In this document: piece by piece, positions 7,541-9,593 of the stretch | Layout: each line of letters begins with the position of its first letter | How positions within the stretch are numbered: the stretch's first letter is position 1 | DNA from: Bacteroides sp. | Lineage (GTDB): Bacteria > Bacteroidota > Bacteroidia > Bacteroidales > Bacteroidaceae | Direction: 5' to 3' | Assembly (NCBI GenBank): GCA_030152865.1 | Contig: JASLIW010000091.1 | Coordinates: forward strand, 1-9,593 | Length of the DNA: 9,593 nucleotides | Notes under the pieces: model-generated | Seen by the model: the letters and a program-made list of their open reading frames with translations, nothing else | Told to the model about the DNA's origin: nothing | Databases searched by the model: none | Translations under genes and position numbers: made by a program

Positions 7541-9593
7541 TTAAAATTTAACATTTAGACCAAAGGATAAAACACGAGCGGGCACAAAGGCATTGTAGTT
7601 TGTACCTGAAAATGACTGAGTCGGAGTCATACCCTTCTTGGAGGTAAATGTATATAGATTCTCTAGCGACATGTTCACACCAATCTTAGTTAGCTTCAGC
7701 TGCTCAGTGAGCTTCTTAGGGAAGCTATAGCTCAAGGTGATGTTCTTAATGGTTAAGTAATCTCCCTTTTGCAAGAAGCGGTCTGAAGTGGAGTTGGCAT
7801 CGTTGGCAGTAGAGTAGTCAATACGAGGAATGCCGTTGGGATCGATGCGGTTAGGATCGTTCTCCTGCATACCTTCTGGAGCCTGAGACCAAGCCTTCTT
7901 GATGTCCTTATGTATAGCACCAGGATTGGCGGTTACATTCATCATTCCTGAGTAGTTGTAATCAATAATTTTATTACCCAGCGAGTAAGTAAACAGCGCT
8001 GTGAGGGTCAAATCCTTCCATTGTAGGGAAGTATTTAAGCTACCGTACCACTTAGGCATAGCCGAACCACTCCAACCCTTACGCGCATAAGTGGTTTTGG
8101 TTACATACTCCTTGCCATTGATGATAACACCACCCTGAGCCTCTTTTTTACCTTTAGCTGCATTGGCAGGGTCCACATAGTATTTGTCGGAGTCGATGTG
8201 GTAGAGTGCGATACCTGTAAGCTGATCTACACCTGCATATTTGTACATCCAGAAATCATAGATACCTCTACCTTCTGTATATTTCTTTGTCCCAGAGACA
8301 ATACCATGTTCTCTGTTTTCTTCGGGAAGCTTGATAATCTTGTTTTTGATGTAGGTACCATTCATCCCTATGTTCCAAGTCCAATCTTTGTTTTTAATCA
8401 CGTCCATATCGGCATTAATCTCAAACCCACGGTTGGATACTGTACCGATGTTTCTGGTCACTACCGACTGCAAGTTACTTACCGAAGTACCACCCACAGA
8501 TAAGGGCAGGTTGACATCAAAAAGAAGGTCTTTGGAGCGTTTGTCAAAATACTCCACAGTTGCATTGAGTCGATTCCAGAATCTACCTTCCAAAGCAACA
8601 CCAAAAGATTGAGTCGTCTCCCATTTTAGCTTCTCATTCTTCATCTGAGTCTTGTAGGCAGCACCCAGGTTGTTGTTTTGAGATAGGGAATACAGCTCCT
8701 TGTAGCCATATCTGCCTACAGAAGCATCATTACCCACTTCTCCATAAGAAATACGGAGCTTAAGGTCATTAACCTGATCCTTGTAGGGCTGCATAAACTC
8801 TTCGTTTGAAATCATCCAGCTTCCTCCTACCGACCAGAAGTTACCCCAACGGTTGTCTTTGTGAAACTTAGATGAACCATCTCTACGGAAAGAGAACTCA
8901 CCAAAGTATTTTTCATCGTAATTGTAACGTACACGGCTCAAATAACTCTCTACACGGTAGTCATTGAAGTAATCGTATAAAGAGGTAATCTGAGTAAAGT
9001 TAATCATCGCATCGTTGTCTTCGAAGATCTGATCGGTCTTGTAGCCATACAAGGTGTTGTAACTATCCTTGAAGTTCTCATGGCCTAGCAAGATATTGAG
9101 GTGGTGTTTGTCGGCAATAAGCTTGTTCCAGTCGAGTTGCTGCTGGAAGGTGTACTCTTTGCTACGCACCACATCTCGGCGAGCTCTACCTTGTCCCTTA
9201 CCATCACCAATAATGGCATTGTTGTAGGTTTTTTCTTCCAAGTTAGTCAGGTTGACAGAGCCCCTGAGTGTAAAAGTGAAATCTTTCAAAAACTTAAAGT
9301 CAGCAAAAAGCTGCGCATTTAAGGTGTTTCTATATTGGCGTCTTTTGTTTAGCTCGGTCTCCCACACAATGTGACGTCCCGAGTTTTGAGGTCTTTGACG
9401 GATATAGCCATCGTCATAAATCTTCTTTCCATTATCATCTAAGATGTAATCGCCGGTATCGGCATCGTGCTCATGTATAGGATAGACAGGAGCCATATTA
9501 CGCGCAAACATAAATGGGTTGGCAAAGGAGTTACTGCTGTCGGCATCTCCAGATGTTAGGTTCTTTACCTGGTGTGTACCACTGAGGTTGAAG
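7541..9593 (-). CDS. SusC/RagA-type TonB-dependent outer-membrane transporter (pair 2, 5' end missing)
   Basis: The frame is open from the window edge to a TAA at 7541-7543 and gives 683 residues, starting FNLSGTHQVKNL. The Met codon at 9509-9511 is internal: the 27 codons before it are open and read as ordinary SusC sequence (SSNSFANPFMFARNMAP), so it is not the start. What is visible is most of the beta-barrel; the signal peptide, carboxypeptidase-like domain, TonB box and plug lie beyond the window. Family features include 'FRRDGSSKFHKDNRWGNFWS', 'LKLRISYGEVGND', 'GFEINADMDVIKNKDWTWNI', 'DYLTIKNITLSYSFPKK' and a C-terminal 'SFGLNVKF' ending in Phe, the BAM recognition end. Compared with typical SusC proteins of about 1000 residues, roughly a third is missing. 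It is followed 12 bp later by its susD-like partner. The barrel sequence is clearly different from that of the susC-like gene at 2372-5539, so the two are not a recent duplication. Confidence 0.95.
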   Translation of the reverse strand, partial: FNLSGTHQVKNLTSGDADSSNSFANPFMFARNMAPVYPIHEHDADTGDYILDDNGKKIYDDGYIRQRPQNSGRHIVWETELNKRRQYRNTLNAQLFADFKFLKDFTFTLRGSVNLTNLEEKTYNNAIIGDGKGQGRARRDVVRSKEYTFQQQLDWNKLIADKHHLNILLGHENFKDSYNTLYGYKTDQIFEDNDAMINFTQITSLYDYFNDYRVESYLSRVRYNYDEKYFGEFSFRRDGSSKFHKDNRWGNFWSVGGSWMISNEEFMQPYKDQVNDLKLRISYGEVGNDASVGRYGYKELYSLSQNNNLGAAYKTQMKNEKLKWETTQSFGVALEGRFWNRLNATVEYFDKRSKDLLFDVNLPLSVGGTSVSNLQSVVTRNIGTVSNRGFEINADMDVIKNKDWTWNIGMNGTYIKNKIIKLPEENREHGIVSGTKKYTEGRGIYDFWMYKYAGVDQLTGIALYHIDSDKYYVDPANAAKGKKEAQGGVIINGKEYVTKTTYARKGWSGSAMPKWYGSLNTSLQWKDLTLTALFTYSLGNKIIDYNYSGMMNVTANPGAIHKDIKKAWSQAPEGMQENDPNRIDPNGIPRIDYSTANDANSTSDRFLQKGDYLTIKNITLSYSFPKKLTEQLKLTKIGVNMSLENLYTFTSKKGMTPTQSFSGTNYNAFVPARVLSFGLNVKF

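Noticed and set aside
8198..8612. Two overlapping plus-strand frames (8198-8503 and 8370-8612)
   Set aside because: Both are antisense to the barrel of the pair 2 susC-like gene, overlap each other in different frames, and have no domain or start signal.
9101..9322. Plus-strand 73-codon open frame
   Set aside because: It is antisense to the pair 2 susC-like gene and has no family features.
9509..9511. ATG as the true start of the pair 2 susC-like gene
   Set aside because: The frame stays open to the window edge with SusC-like residues, and the visible protein begins in the barrel without signal peptide or plug, so the start must be outside the window.
1..9593. CRISPR array, insertion sequence or integrase site
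   Set aside because: No regularly spaced direct repeats, terminal inverted repeats with a transposase, or tRNA attachment site were found.

Overview
The window looks like part of a Bacteroidota chromosome (Bacteroidales-like), probably in or beside a polysaccharide- or glycoprotein-utilisation region. The main evidence is two successive SusC/SusD-type outer-membrane uptake pairs. Supporting signs are a perfect match to the Bacteroidota -7 element (TAnnTTTG), A/T-rich start regions without clear Shine-Dalgarno sites, and lipoprotein signal peptides followed by acidic residues. I cannot name the species or the imported substrate.

Layout: bases 1-135 hold the last 44 codons of a plus-strand gene whose tail resembles the C-terminus of a secreted sulfatase. 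A 272-bp gap follows, containing one terminator hairpin for each of the two converging transcripts. The rest reads on the minus strand. Pair 1 is a complete susC-like gene (2372-5539) followed 20 bp later by a complete susD-like lipoprotein gene (408-2351). Upstream is a 411-bp intergenic region with a probable promoter close to the susC start, a 9-bp inverted repeat, and a small hairpin. It also holds a very strong terminator that closes pair 2. Pair 2 is a susC-like gene whose 5' end lies beyond the window (7541-9593) and a complete susD-like lipoprotein gene (5951-7528) 12 bp downstream.

How the genes work together (family knowledge): SusC proteins are 22-strand TonB-dependent barrels in the outer membrane, and SusD lipoproteins sit on them as hinged lids that capture oligosaccharides or peptides for import. 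Here each pair appears to be its own transcription unit. The two SusD proteins belong to different subfamilies, so the pairs probably take up different ligands and are not a recent duplication. The possible sulfatase next door would fit sulfated glycans, but that is inference.

The clearest oddity is base composition. Sampled lines of pair 1 are about 33-38% G+C, while sampled lines of the sulfatase-like tail and pair 2 are about 42-52%. Pair 1 may therefore have a different origin from its flanks. I saw no clearly new biological system, no RNA gene, no CRISPR array and no mobile element.
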